DNA from: Aedes albopictus
Taxonomy: Eukaryota; Arthropoda; Insecta; Diptera; Culicidae
Reading direction: 5' to 3'
Length of the DNA stretch: 64,000 bases
NCBI RefSeq assembly: GCF_035046485.1
Contig: NC_085136.1
Coordinates: 293,051,080-293,115,079, forward strand
Below, one piece after another: positions 33,985-44,824 of this stretch (position 1 is the first letter of the stretch; each line of letters starts with the position of its first letter). A program made the position numbers and the translations under genes. The notes under the pieces are model-generated. The model worked only from the letters and a program-made list of their open reading frames with translations, searched no databases and was not told where the DNA came from.

Positions 33985-34915
33985 TTTGTTGGGAATTCTG
34001 TTTAACAAGGAGTCCTTTGTCGGCGAATATCAAACAGGTGGGATTTCGTGAGAGCCAATCAACGACGGATCAGGCGTTTACTCTGCCGCATATTTTCGAT
34101 AAATTTCTGGAGTACAACTTTGCGGACGATTCAGTAAAGAAGAGAAACGAGTTATGGAAGATTTTGATCAAACATGGTTTTCCGACGAAGCTGATTAGAC
34201 TGATTCGTGCGACGCTTGACGGATCGAAATCAAGTGTACGGGTTGTGGATGGTTTTTCGTCATCGTTCGTAACCTTTGATGGGCTAAAGCAGGTCGATGC
34301 TCTTTCGAGCTTACTGTAGCTTACCACAAATTTTCAAAAGCACAAATCTGAAGATTCGAATGTGCTTAAATGTTGATCGATTGGTTACCCGCTGGTGGTA
34401 ACCGATCGATCAACTTTTTAGCGTAAACCGACATTTGGTTGAACATTCGAGATGTGGCTTCGTCTAGCATATGCTCCTGAACCGTCTAGTTTATACGGCC
34501 ATGAACCGCGGACATCGGAAAAAGTTGATCGGAGAACCTTTGGAATCTTCGAACGTTAAGTGCTGCGAACAATACTTGGCTGTAGCCTTGAGGACCGCAT
34601 ATGGTGGAATCGCTTGAACTACGAGTTTTATCAAGTACATGCAGAGATGGATATAGTGAAGGGTATAAAACAAGACTCACCGTAGCCTGAGCTGGCCAGG
34701 AACGACAAGCTAAAACTATATTCAGCAGAAAAACAGGAAGGGGCCGTCGGCTTCGTGGAAGGCCGTGTACACGTTGGCTTTTTATAGTTGATGAGAACCT
34801 AAGGGCTCTAAGCGTTAAGGGCGATTGACCCAGGACCGCGACCAGTGGAGGTGAATGCTTCGATCGGCGTAGACTCACCGCTACGAGTTGTAGTCCTTTA
34901 GATATCAAGTAAGTA
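33985..34915 (+). pseudogene. RTE-like LINE fragment, RT core to 3' end
   Basis: The plus strand reads SFVGEYQ (33985-34035), then in another frame GFRESQSTTDQAFTL, KKRNELWKILIKHGFPTKL, RATLDGSKSSVRV, and SFVTFDGLKQVDALSSLL (block B) to a stop at 34317-34319. The string FADDSV at ~34125 is a corrupted FKAAYDSV (block A), left after a deletion, not the catalytic motif. The YADD block is absent. A ~100-bp hairpin-bearing insert follows (34330-34430). Then the C-terminal part (RRLRGRPCTRWLF, DENLRALSVKGD) and the 3' end near 34915 appear. Many stops; dead copy. Confidence 0.8.
34374..34417. repeat. Perfect-arm hairpin inside the LINE fragment
   Basis: GTTGATCGATTGGTTACC and GGTAACCGATCGATCAAC form an 18-bp stem with one mismatch around a 7-nt loop. 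It may be a tiny MITE inserted in the LINE relic. Confidence 0.6.
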
Positions 34916-35159
34916 TTCTGGGAGGTATTTCCCCAACGCAGTCATTTAGTGCGGAAGTGGCATAGTTGGCTTCATACTACCCAGGTCAATATGTTGATTT
35001 TGGCACGGAGCAAGATCCGGTCTGCAGATCGAACGACCCTTATTTTGCTTTAACAGTGGAAACATACACTTCTGTAGTTAGACCAAGAGTTAGACTCTTC
35101 TTGAAGTAGATCTGCTAGTTTACAGTCCTGGTTGTCATGAATGGCGCACTCCGTTTGCC

Positions 35160-35715
35160 ATAACATTTACATTCACATTTACATTTATTTTGGAACAATC
35201 ATCGAACTTCGAGTTCTACATGATTACTTAACCTAACCTAACTCTAATATAGTTAATGCAAGCGAGAACGAAGTAGCCTATTCTTTAACACATTTACAGA
35301 CAAATTAAAATCAAATTGATGATACCCTTGATTAAAGACATTACACATGGAACGAATTGGCTCATTTTGTCCGTAAAGAGTACGGCGGGAAGGCAGGTGC
35401 GAAAAATCTTGACTCCGTAGCAGTCTTTCAACAACATATGTACATTCCAGCCATTGCTAAAATCTTTGGGGCATCAACATAACAACACCTTTGCGACGAA
35501 GATAGCCTTTTAGTTCTGTCGTCTTTTGAACAACGGCTCCATCCCTAAAAGCTGACAGCGATCAACATAAGGAGGAAGTTCGTAACTATTAGTCCATGGA
35601 AGAAATCTCAGAGTATATCTGACAAATTTGGATTGGACAGCTTCTATCCTTGTTATCCAATTGTTAGCATGAGAGCTCCACACAACTGAGTTTGTATCCA
35701 GTATGGAGCGGACAA
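35160..35715 (-). pseudogene. Jockey-like LINE fragment, RT C-terminus
   Basis: The minus strand reads LVRSILDTNSVVWSSHANNW, RIEAVQSKFVRYTLRFLPW, LPPYVDRCQLL and FVAKVLL, then stops. This is the C-terminal part of RT polyproteins of the Jockey group (the 'PILEY.SPVWSP' region followed by 'RIESVQKKFIRYALR'). Two stop codons lie within, and everything 5' of this segment is absent, so it is a 5'-truncated dead copy. A plain 3' UTR follows to about 35160. Confidence 0.8.
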
Positions 35716-35716
35716 G

Positions 35717-36275
35717 CTTGAGCTTGAGCTTGATTGACCGCCCGTAGATGCTACTCCAGTATCACTACACTCACACAAGGAATCAATGAGATATCTGCCG
35801 GGGACTAGCAGGCATCTTCAGTGTGTGAGCGTTGGTGATCTTTTTTTTTTAGGACCAAGGACCTTCTGCATATGTATCAGAAGCGGTAGCCACTAGACCA
35901 CCAAGCCCGTCTTTTCGATGATGTGCCTTTCAATGTCATATTGAAAGTCGCATTACTTCACAAGCTGCCTCCAATGAGCTATAGCCTCTCTTAACGCTTA
36001 TGCGTTTTACAGTGTGTGTCCTTTTCAGGACACTGATCAAACAAGTTGTGGTATGGGCTATGAGCTCTCGTTGCGCTTATGCGTTCTAGGGCACCCCTTC
36101 CTACTTCATCACCTTTCCCTTTCCTAATCCTATTTCCTCCCTTGTCCCATTCTCCCTCAGGTAAATGATGAAATAGGCTTATATATATGGCGATGGCACA
36201 AATGTCCCAAATGGAGGTTAACGTGCCTCTGAAGCCGGCCTTCTGATACCTGATACCTGAAGCACAATAATGAAA
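35717..36275 (-). mobile_element. Retroposon with tRNA-like segment and TCAAGC tail
   Basis: On the minus strand a tRNA-like piece (TGGTGGTCTAGTGGCTACCG, an A box, at ~35900) is followed by an A-run (35841-35850) and a body. The body ends at 35717 in three tandem TCAAGC units, a tail typical of LINE/SINE 3' ends. Upstream (to ~36275) lies related repeat sequence with two near-identical GCATAAGCGTTAAGAGAGGC-like segments (35990 and 36075). The B box is not conserved. Name unknown. Confidence 0.55.
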
Positions 36276-36439
36276 CCTCGTCATCCTGGAATGGGACTTC
36301 GTTATCTATTTAGATAACTGGGCACATTTTATATTATGTGTTGCATGTTTGTGTTTTGTGCATTTGTAATGTTCCATTTTATTTTTCATGTCAAGTTCCC
36401 AAACGAAATGAAAATTAAAATGAGAATTTGTAGGGTTCC

Positions 36440-37018
36440 AAATTATCCGTAACACGATATTCCAAGATGGTGATAACAAAATGGTGGTTTAAGCTATTAT
36501 ACCATGCAATATGGGTATCTTTTGATCGGGCTTGATGAGTAGAACTCAAAAGTAAATATCCGAACCCATTTTGAAAATCAATACACTGAGAAAAATTTCT
36601 ACTCAATGACTGAGTTGGCCTTACTCAGAAATCGAGAAATCCTTTGTTTTCTTACTCAGTTTCGGCTAAAAGTGGGACAACCCATTGGCAATGGGTTGTC
36701 CCACTTTTAACGGAAACTGAGTAAGAAAACAAAGGATTTTTCGATTTCTGAGTAAGGCCAACTCAGCCACTGAGTAGAAATTTTTCCCTGTGTATGGCGG
36801 CCTATAATCCAAGATGGTGGGGCCACGGAATGGAAGTTTGAGCTATGATACCATTCAATATAGATGTCTATCGACCAAGCTCGATGAGTAGAAGCCAAAA
36901 AGTGATATTTGAAATCCAAGATGGTGGACCATACTCGAAGATGGTGACCACGGAACGGTTATTTGAGCTATAATACCATGCAATTTGGGTATTTACCGAT
37001 CGCGCTTGATCAGTAAAG
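36440..37018 (+). repeat. ~126-bp tandem repeat, about three units, split by a MITE
   Basis: Units carry AAGATGGTGNNCACGGAA, TTTGAGCTATNATACCAT and GATNGNGCTTGATGAGTAGA. Copies are at about 36465-36545, 36812-36898 and 36938-37018. The MITE at 36582-36794 interrupts the array. Confidence 0.7.
36582..36794. mobile_element. 213-bp palindromic MITE
   Basis: Near-perfect hairpin: TACACTGAGAAAAATTTCTA at the left, mirrored at the right, then GAGTTGGCCTTACTCAGAAA, ACAAAGGATTT and AAAAGTGGGACAACCCATTG with its mirror. The loop is only a few bases. Terminal TA fits a TA target duplication. No ORF. Confidence 0.88.
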
Positions 37019-37146
37019 GGTGAAGACTGGGTAGATGGTAGAATAGAGGGTTATGGTAGATGGTAGGAACGAGGATAGTGTTGAGCGTATGGTGAAGGAT
37101 TAGGGTAGAAAGCACGGTAGAAGATAGGGTGGAGGATAGGGCAGAG
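37019..37146 (+). repeat. Degenerate GGTAGA repeat, left part
   Basis: Irregular units of GGTAGA/AGGATA run up to the hAT insertion and resume at 37948-38090. Confidence 0.6.
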
Positions 37147-37947
37147 TAGGGGTTCCCAACCCCTAGATATGCCAGATATACAGATTTTTCTGTATTGTAC
37201 AGATTTTTGACCTTCAATACAGAGTACAGAAAAATACAGAATTTTAAAATAGGATACAGACTAGGATACAGATTTCTCCAGAAAGCATAAAATTTGAGGT
37301 TATTTTCAATAAATTTAATGAAAACTTTATAAATTGCTGCTTAATTTTTAAAGAATTTATGAAAATTTGTACATTTTTTCACATGATTTTGAAAAATAAA
37401 TACCATTAAAAAATAAAAACCGTCATGAAATAGTATACTTTTATTAGTTTCTATTGAAATCTAGGACTCTCAGTGTCTTTTATACCTTCAAATACGGCGA
37501 TGCAGAAAAATCTGTATTGATACAGATTTTTGATAAAAATAATCTGGCATCTCTGACAACTGGGACCCAATGAAAATTTTTAGAAAATATATGAATTAAA
37601 TGAACGAACCCGAGTTTTGGGTACAGTGACGTAGCCAGAAATTTACTGTGGGAAGGATTTTCGACGATAAATGATACATTTTTTTTTATTCGACACTCAC
37701 ATTTCCTAAATGTTTATGTTATGTACATTCAATTTAAGTTTTGTTTTCTTCTGAAGGCGTTTTATTTATACTGAAAATTTGTTCCTCAAATTGTGGCTTT
37801 TGGGGGAAGCGGTGTATAAAATTAATGATTTGTATAATTTGCACAGAATAGAATAAAAATTTAACATGTTTTTTTGTAACATTGCGACCCCTTAGACTAG
37901 CTTCACGCTCCCCCAGGGGGCTGCGGACCACCGGTTGAGAACCCGTG
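37147..37947. mobile_element. hAT-type non-autonomous element, ~800 bp
   Basis: The left end TAGGGGTTCCCAACC and the right end, reverse-complemented, CACGGGTTCTCAACCGGTGG match the widespread hAT terminus (CAGGGGTTCTCAACC). The 8 bp outside each end are GGGCAGAG and GGGTAGAT, 6 of 8 identical, a decayed target duplication. No transposase. It carries another element at 37165-37554. Confidence 0.65.
37165..37554. mobile_element. MITE nested in the hAT remnant
   Basis: The left end AGATATGCCAGATATACAG is mirrored by a right end that reads AGAGATGCCAGATTA on the other strand. Subterminal ACAGATTTTTCTGTATTG and its mirror occur on both sides. About 390 bp, no ORF. Confidence 0.65.
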
Positions 37948-38095
37948 GGGTAGATGTTATGGTACAAGATAGAGTTGAAGGTAGGGCAGAAGATAAGTTT
38001 GAGGGTTAGGTTAGAGCGTAGGATATTGGTTTCGGATAGAGGGCACAGAAGACGGTTAGGTGGACGGTAAAACGGTACGGATTAGATAAGATGAG
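37948..38095 (+). repeat. Degenerate GGTAGA repeat, right part
   Basis: Continuation of the GGTAGA/AGGGTA repeat interrupted by the hAT element. Confidence 0.55.
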
Positions 38096-38619
38096 ATTTT
38101 CTCGAGATACCTTCAGGAATTATTTCCTGGATTTCTTCAGGTATTCCTCTCGAGAATCTTCCGCGAATTCCTCCCAGAATTCCTTCGGAAGGAATTAAAA
38201 TTGCTGTGGAGATTGCCCCAAACATCTCTTCAGCGATTTCTGCAGGTATTGCTTTAGAATATCCTGAAGAATTCTTTTAGTTATTTAATTCGGCATTCCT
38301 TCAGCGATTGAACTCCCTCAATGAATATTGATTTCTGTCGAGATTTCTTCCGGCGACCTTAGATTATTTAGGTATTCGTGCCGGAATTTATAATGAGATT
38401 TTAGGGATTCCTGCTGAGCTTCCATCCGAGATTCTTGCCAGGATTACTCTAAGGATTACATCAGGTACTCTCTACGACAATCCTTCAGGAACAAAGTAAT
38501 CCGTGATTTAGAAAATCTTGAAATTAATCTTTCAGAACTTTTAGCCGGCATTTTTTCAGGGACTCCTACTGGAATGACTCCACAGATTCCTCGTGGTACT
38601 CTTTCAAAGATTTTTAATA
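38096..38619 (+). repeat. GGAATTCC-type repeat block 7, left part
   Basis: CT-type units (TTCCTGGATTTCTTCAGG, ATTCCTCCCAGAATTCC) run up to the left end of the next transposon. The same block resumes at 42093. Confidence 0.65.
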
Positions 38620-40313
38620 CCGTAAAATGGGGTGTTAAGAACTCATGGGGTGTTAAGGGATTCATCTTTACATACTACTTTGAAAAATCGCTAAACCGTA
38701 AAAAAACTGATTTACTAATTCCAAATTCGCTTCAAATGAGTGTTGGAAATAAATGCATACTATAAGGATTACCACTCATAAAAGTACGTTTTTAACTAGA
38801 CACTAGACATCAACAGTAGAGCGGCATTGCTTTTTCTCAATTTCGCTACCATTGAAACATTCATTTGTGAAGTCAGAAATATTATTAGAAAAAATATGTG
38901 AGTAATCGTAAGGTGTTCTACAACTAATTTCAAACGAAACTAGGGTAAAATATTTGATGTTACTAAGGTGGTTTTCGAACACCGACAATTTTTGAGAAAA
39001 AAGTCTAGTTTCATAAACTGATGGGGTGTTAAGGGATGAATTTTCTCATAAAACTTTTTTATTTGTATCTTGAAGTTTTAGAGCAATTGATTCATTGTAT
39101 AACAGTAACTTTTCTGAATGACGTATTACGGATTTCATTTTGGGTCAAAAGCTTCCCAACAGTTGCTATGGATGATAAATTCAACTAACACAATATAGAT
39201 CATTGAAAACAATTACATATAATTAGAAAATTGATCAAATGTTTATACCCAATGCCGCAGTAGTTCCCTTTTTACAGAAGTTTGTGTTTTTTAGATGTTA
39301 TGTTAGGTTTTAACGAAGGCGTATTTATCAAAATAAATTTTCCATATGTTTTCTTATTAAAATATTATCAATTATTGGCGTTAAAACGTGACAGCTTTTT
39401 AAAAATGTGGAATATGCTCACTTGTTCCATATATTGTAAACCAGACTGTCACTAACTCTTGCAAAAGCAAGTATTTATGAAGATGACGCATGGTTGGTAA
39501 AAAATCTCAACATCTAAAATAAGACCTATCAACGATGCTGCAGAGTAGAAATAACAGCATTGAATACACAGTTTACACACTGGGCCATCTAATGATGCTT
39601 GCATATAAAACATTCCAATATAAAAGAGTTTTTAAGTGAACAAAAAACTGTCAAAACACATCCTTAGTTTACAATCTGTTGGTCAGTCTGAACTGTTCAA
39701 TTTGGTTACTCTAAAAAGTAACTGTGAATAATGTTTTTGTTAAATATTGAAGCCATTCAGGTATAATTGACGGTATTTTTTCAGCTTTCGAGGCTTTAAC
39801 AAAAAAAAACTCATTGTTCGCGCAAAGCATCATATGTGCAATCACCCTACCGCCATTGTATCACCATACACCACATAAATGAACAATAAATAAACAGTTG
39901 CTTGTATGCCTCAGCCATGGCTGGACGGCCGAAAAATCAGTTGTTTTATTTTACTTCTTTTAAATACCACACAACGTAGGAAACCCTGGCCGATGTGCCA
40001 ACACTCATATACAAAGGTAGATGACAATAACACTGTTCCTGCACCTTCAGGACTATGATAATCTTTTTCGACGATGTTCAAGAAGTATTACAGTCACTGT
40101 TTACAATTTATCAATTTTTATCTTTCTTTGAAATATAAGAACTTTTACATTTATTTCTTTGAGTTCCTTAACACCCCATTTTCATATTTTTAAAAAATTC
40201 GCACATTTTGTGAAATATCTTCTATTTCTTCAAAAAATCGTCAAATTTTGTTATCTATATGCGTAGCAGGCAGCAAGACAATGATCAAACTACTTTTCCT
40301 GAAAGTTTTAAGT

Positions 40314-42022
40314 CAGTGGTCACCAAACTGCGGCCCGCGGGCCGCATGCGGCCCTCGCCCAGATTTTGTGTGGCCCGCGAACTGATTTTGAAATGTATAA
40401 GAAAGCGGCCCACGTAAAGATTCCATAATGAAAATCAAAAATTTCACCATATTTTAAAACTTTAATGAGAATGAATTTTGACAATATCATAAAAAGTTTT
40501 TCAAAAGAAGTAAAATTTTTGAAAGTTTTCCAAACTGTAAGAGGCTAATTTTTTGAATATTGTTTCAAAAATATTCGAAACTGTTGTTAAGAACGATGTG
40601 TTTCGCTTGAATAATAAGTTTAGGCTAAATGTCACAGATTCTCTGCCATGGATTTTGAACTGTTAGTAGAAATTTATTCAAATTCACGAAAACTAACTTC
40701 AAAATTTCCATTTTGTTTCCATCGGCGAAAAAACTTCCTTTTGTATACTTTTTTTCACCACTTCTGCCAGGAAACTATTTCAATTTTTTTTTACAGAATT
40801 GTTGCCTATAATTTCTTTAAAAAAAAGTGTTGCCCAAACTTTCGGAATTTCGCTAAAAACTTCAGGGATTCGGCAAGATACTCTTAATTCTTCTCCTAGC
40901 AATACTTTTGATAATTCCTCTTATAATATCTATTCTAAATCGGCCAGAAATACTTGTCCACATTGCTCAGAATATCATGTCTGCAGGTTTTTCTTTATTG
41001 GCTTCTAAAGAAATCGTTTTGAAATTTCTCAAAATCCAGGAGAAGTCCCAAAAAATCTCACAGTTCCAAGATGTTTTTATATAGTTCTCAGGAAATCCTT
41101 AATATGCAGTAAGAAACTCCATTCGGAAATTTATCAAAACTGGATCCAGAGGTTTTACAAGAAATTTGTCCATGTTCGTGTCTAGGACTTCCACAATTCT
41201 GCACATATAATCTGCGCTATAAGTACGCTGTAAGTTTATCCACAATACTCTTAAAAAGGTCCATATTGTTTTAGCCACTTTGTGACTTAAAGTAGCTTGT
41301 CTGAAATATTTTTCCAACATTATGAATACCAAAAACTGCAAAAACTGTTTTGTGTTTTTAATACCATACGATTTTCAATTTTTAGCGTGGGTCCCAAGAT
41401 GAACTAGCCTAGGGCTAAAAATCTCGTTAATACAGATAAAAAAAAATATATATTAAAAAAAAAATCCAAGTATAACAAAATCTCCTGATAACTCCAGGTT
41501 GTTTAGTTTTTTGCTCTTGTTCAATGATCTCTCTCTCTCTCTTCTTGGCGTAACGTCCTCACTGGGACAAAGCCTGCTTCTCAGCTGGCTCAGTGTTCTA
41601 TGAGCACTTCCACAGTTAACTGAGAGCTTCCTCTGCCAATGACCATTTTGCATGTGTATATCGTGTGGCAGGAACGAAGATACTCTATGCCCAAGGAAGT
41701 CAAGGAAATTTCCTTTACGAAAAGATCCTGGACCGACCGGGAATCGAACCCGTCATCCTCAGCATGGTCATGCCTAATACCCGTGCGTTTACCGCCTCGG
41801 CTATATGGGCCCTACGCTATGGGCCTTCAATGATAACAAAAATTCTTTCTTTTTATTTGTGAGTTTTAGCTAATTCTTTACACTTTTCGAAAAATCAAAC
41901 AAATGTATTTTATGTTCAATCTTAAAAATCATTCAAAATTAACTCTTAAATGACTTGCGGCCCGCAGTCTCTTTTTAAAATTCAATTTTAGCCCGCAAAG
42001 ACAGTTAGGCTGAGGATCACTG
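40314..42022. mobile_element. hAT-type element with perfect 8-bp target duplication
   Basis: The element runs from CAGTGGTCACCAAACTGCGG to GGCTGAGGATCACTG and is flanked by TTTTAAGT on both sides (40306-40313 and 42023-42030), the 8-bp duplication typical of hAT transposons. GC-rich GCGGCCCGC motifs lie near both ends (40328, 41954). No hAT transposase can be read in 1.7 kb, so it is a non-autonomous copy. It lies inside the 38620-42093 element and carries a Feilai SINE. Confidence 0.88.
41529..41825 (-). mobile_element. SINE Feilai, full copy
   Basis: On the minus strand: GGGCCCATATAGCCGAGGCG (tRNA-like head with A box), GACGGGTTCGATTCCCGG (B box, ~41740), GGATCTTTTCGTAAAGGAAA, ACACGATATACACATGCAAA, ending GTTACGCCAAGAAG and an (AG)n tail. 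This is the Feilai family of Aedes. A perfect 9-bp duplication TTCAATGAT flanks it (41520-41528 and 41826-41834). It is transcribed by Pol III when active and mobilised by LINE proteins. Confidence 0.94.
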
Positions 42023-42093
42023 TTTTAAGTAGTAGAACCTATGAATCAATGGAGTCTAAAAATTTTTCAGTCCCTTAACACCCCATTTTACGA

Positions 42094-42480
42094 TATATTT
42101 AGAGAATCCTAGTGTGGTTCTTTCAGATATAAGTGCCGTGATTTCTGCTGGTATTGATGGAATTCCTTCAAAGATCCCTTCGGGGATTTTGTAAAGGATT
42201 TCTTTCGGGGTTACTTCAAAGATTCTCTCAGAAAATCTTGCGGAAGTCTTTCAGGTATTCATGCCAAGATTCTTGCTGTGGCCCTTTCAAAGATTCTTCT
42301 CGTTTTTTGACATTACTCAATGGGTTTCTCCTATGGTTCTACTCGGGATTTTTTTATTTATTCTTCCGGAGAGTCCTGCCAAGCTTCCAGCCGGAATTTC
42401 TACCGTGATTTCTTTGAGAATCCCATGAGGAATTCTGAACGGGATTTCTTTTGAGATTGCTTTTGTGACTTTTAAGGGTC
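42094..42480 (+). repeat. GGAATTCC-type repeat block 7, right part
   Basis: CT-type units (GGAATTCCTTCAAAGATCCC, TTTCTTTCGGGG) continue the block that stops at 38619. Confidence 0.6.
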
Positions 42481-43715
42481 TCCCAGGATCTATACAGGAG
42501 AACTTCCTCCAGCACCTACAGCTAATGAGAGTGGGAGAATAAGAGCAAAATAGAGAAATAGATAGAAATAGCTTTTCGTTGCACGTAGATTTCTCTAGTG
42601 AACAATGATGTCATCTGACAGTCATTTTCTTACTCTTTTTGAGTAGTTATCCTCTCTTTCATGTATACGGATCAGAATACAACGGTAATATGACAGTTGT
42701 GCTAAAAGAGAGCTTGAACAAAATATCGGATATAACACTTACCTCTATCCGCTTAGTGGGAGTTCGTAGTGAATTCGTTTAGTGAGAGACTTGACTTTGA
42801 TACACAGTTGATACCGATTTTTTTTAGAAAATTCTCAGTGGAAATGTTATCTTGCAGATGGTATTGAATACATGTCAGAGTGTCACTTTTCCGATTTTTG
42901 CCCACCTGATGTTCCCACAGTGCTTGGCAGGATCTGATCGAGCAATTGCAGCTGCGTGACATCGCATCATAACCAGGTTGGCTTTGTTTGACTCGATGCG
43001 GTTCGACTGCCCACGGCTATATTCCGTTTTGACTCAGCTCCTAGGTATCTACATAGATGTTACTACTATTGCTACGGCTTGAGGCAGCCACCAGCATCGC
43101 ATGCTGGTTGGTGAGATTTATGATCTACGTTTTTACTGCTTCTTATAGCATCCCATCGGGCGGCCGGCGTCTCCACAGCTCCTGCCGTTGTTCGACCTTC
43201 GCGACGTCTACCAACTTTTTTTCCAACCCACCGAAGACCGAAGGATGCGCGCTGTTCAAACAATTCAAAAGCGGTGAAAAGTTTTTCATGGTTTCATTTT
43301 TTATTTTGCTGCTGCTGCTGCTGCTGCTTTGCGATTGTTGTGGTTTTACGCCACAAAGCTGTTCAAATATGACGGGTTTAAAAACGGATTTATCTTCTCT
43401 TTCGGTGCAAGGCGAGAGAAGGAAACCCGAAGCCGCAGTCAGTGTGGCAGTAGCAGTTTCTGACACCCCCACATGGATCAAATTGGCCGGCGGGCCCGGT
43501 GTTGTGGATGGATGGTGATGACAGACGTGCGGATTCAGAGAAACACGTGATGGCAAATGACACCAAGTCAGCGGTGTGGGAACCCGAAGGCTCAGATGGA
43601 TTTGTGTGCCTAATTAATCGACTTGTAGGCGGATGCTGAAATATTTTGAAGTGGGTTGAGCTTAATAACATTGTAAATCACTAACAATTGACGTGAAAGC
43701 TTAGAAAGAACCGAT

Positions 43716-43753
43716 TTCTTCTTCTTCTTCGTGGCATAACGTCCTAATTAGGA
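43716..43753 (-). repeat. Short SINE 3'-end fragment
   Basis: CTTCTTCTTCGTGGCATAAC followed by GTCCTAATTAGGACAAACTG resembles the Feilai 3' end (CTTCTTGGCGTAACGTCCTC...GGACAAAGCCTG) on the same strand, but only ~38 bp remain. Confidence 0.4.
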
Positions 43754-44310
43754 CAAACTGTTGAAAAATCCCCAAAATGTGTCAATTGAATTCTAGGAGA
43801 TGCCTGACATTTCACCCACACCGGAGGGACTCCCCAAATGCTGGCACGTCGTCGGACAGTGACTGATTTACGTGCCAACCCGACCCCTGTCCTCGAAACA
43901 AGATACTTTCACCTGCAAGCAGAGACACCAGCGGTATCATCCCAAAATTTTCGGCGTAAATAAATCACGCTTTGTTTGTGATGGCATTTACCGTTCGCAC
44001 CTCCCCATACGAATCCGACCTTTGCCCGTTGACGTGCGTATAGCGTAGCAAGCAGGCACGCGTAGTTACATCCCTCAGGAGAAGCGTGGCGGCGCTCACA
44101 TTGTTTATTGGATCCCTCAACGTCTCGCATTCACTTAACCCGATGGAATCAAAATTGTTTTACATTAATTCAATCTGCGTTCACTCTGGGTGAAAGCATT
44201 TCACCCCGAGTGACACACTCGCACACGTATGGTACGCATACGAGCACTCCATCATATTTCGCAAGGAGCGTCGCAAATTGCGAAGGGGAAAGATACATTA
44301 CTCGGTGTCT

Positions 44311-44321
<11 letters not shown>

Positions 44322-44341
<20 letters not shown>
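44322..44341. repeat. (CA)n microsatellite
   Basis: About ten or more perfect AC units in the run starting near 44313. Confidence 0.9.
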
Positions 44342-44345
<4 letters not shown>

Positions 44346-44824
44346 CGAGATGGAGCTTCTTTGATATTTAAAAGGCTGTTTTTTGTCGCACTTGGAGTTG
44401 ACAGCAGCGGGAAAAGTTTTCGAACAAGGAACGTGTCTGTACAATGTGTATCTGTGTATGGGAGATGCCCTAAGATGTTGTATCAACGGCATGGCAGTAC
44501 ACGCCGGCTAAATAGCTCTCGCAGGAGGAAGAGCTTCCATGCGTACAAGCTCTCTTAATTTGCAAGAGCTTCAACTTTTCTTGATGCCAAGAGTTTTTTT
44601 TTTCTTCTTTTGTTGAACAATGTAATCTTTTTGAAGAAGTGACACGATGACAGGATGACATAGGTTATGTCATAATTTTCCATTGCCGTAGAAGAGTTCC
44701 TCTTCCTTTTCTAATGCAATGGCTTGATATTGACAATAAAACTTATTACGCCCCAATGTTTTTTTCGAGTCAAAATCTATTGTGTAGGGGAATGCACGGT
44801 CAAATCAGCGCACCAGTAAAAGTC

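Larger units (their letters stand above)
38620..42093. mobile_element. TIR element with GGGGTGTTAAG repeats, 3.5 kb including nested insertions
   Basis: Ends CCGTAAAATGGGGTGTTAAG (38620) and CTTAACACCCCATTTTACGA (to 42093) are inverted repeats of ~20 bp flanked by TA. Removing the hAT insert (40314-42022 plus one TTTTAAGT) leaves about 1.76 kb. GGGGTGTTAAG(GGA) occurs three times in forward orientation (38629, 38647, 39023) and twice inverted (40166, 42071). No transposase ORF is seen. The superfamily is uncertain; TA flanks suggest the Tc1/mariner side. Confidence 0.75.
42481..44820. other. 2.3-kb stretch of mostly unique sequence
   Basis: GC-richer than its surroundings at 43050-44120. Overlapping ORFs on both strands at 43057-43518 (+) and 43143-43556 (-) contain a short (CTG)6-7 tract at 43308. 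Neither has a recognisable domain. A (CA)n microsatellite lies at 44322-44341. A short Feilai-like 3' fragment lies at 43718. It is probably intron sequence; conserved elements or a small exon cannot be excluded. Confidence 0.4.

Noticed and set aside
34110..34160. FADD string in the LINE fragment resembling the RT catalytic motif
   Set aside because: It is followed by SVKKRNELW, so it is a mutated FKAAYDSVKR (block A) after a deletion, not the catalytic FADD/YADD block.
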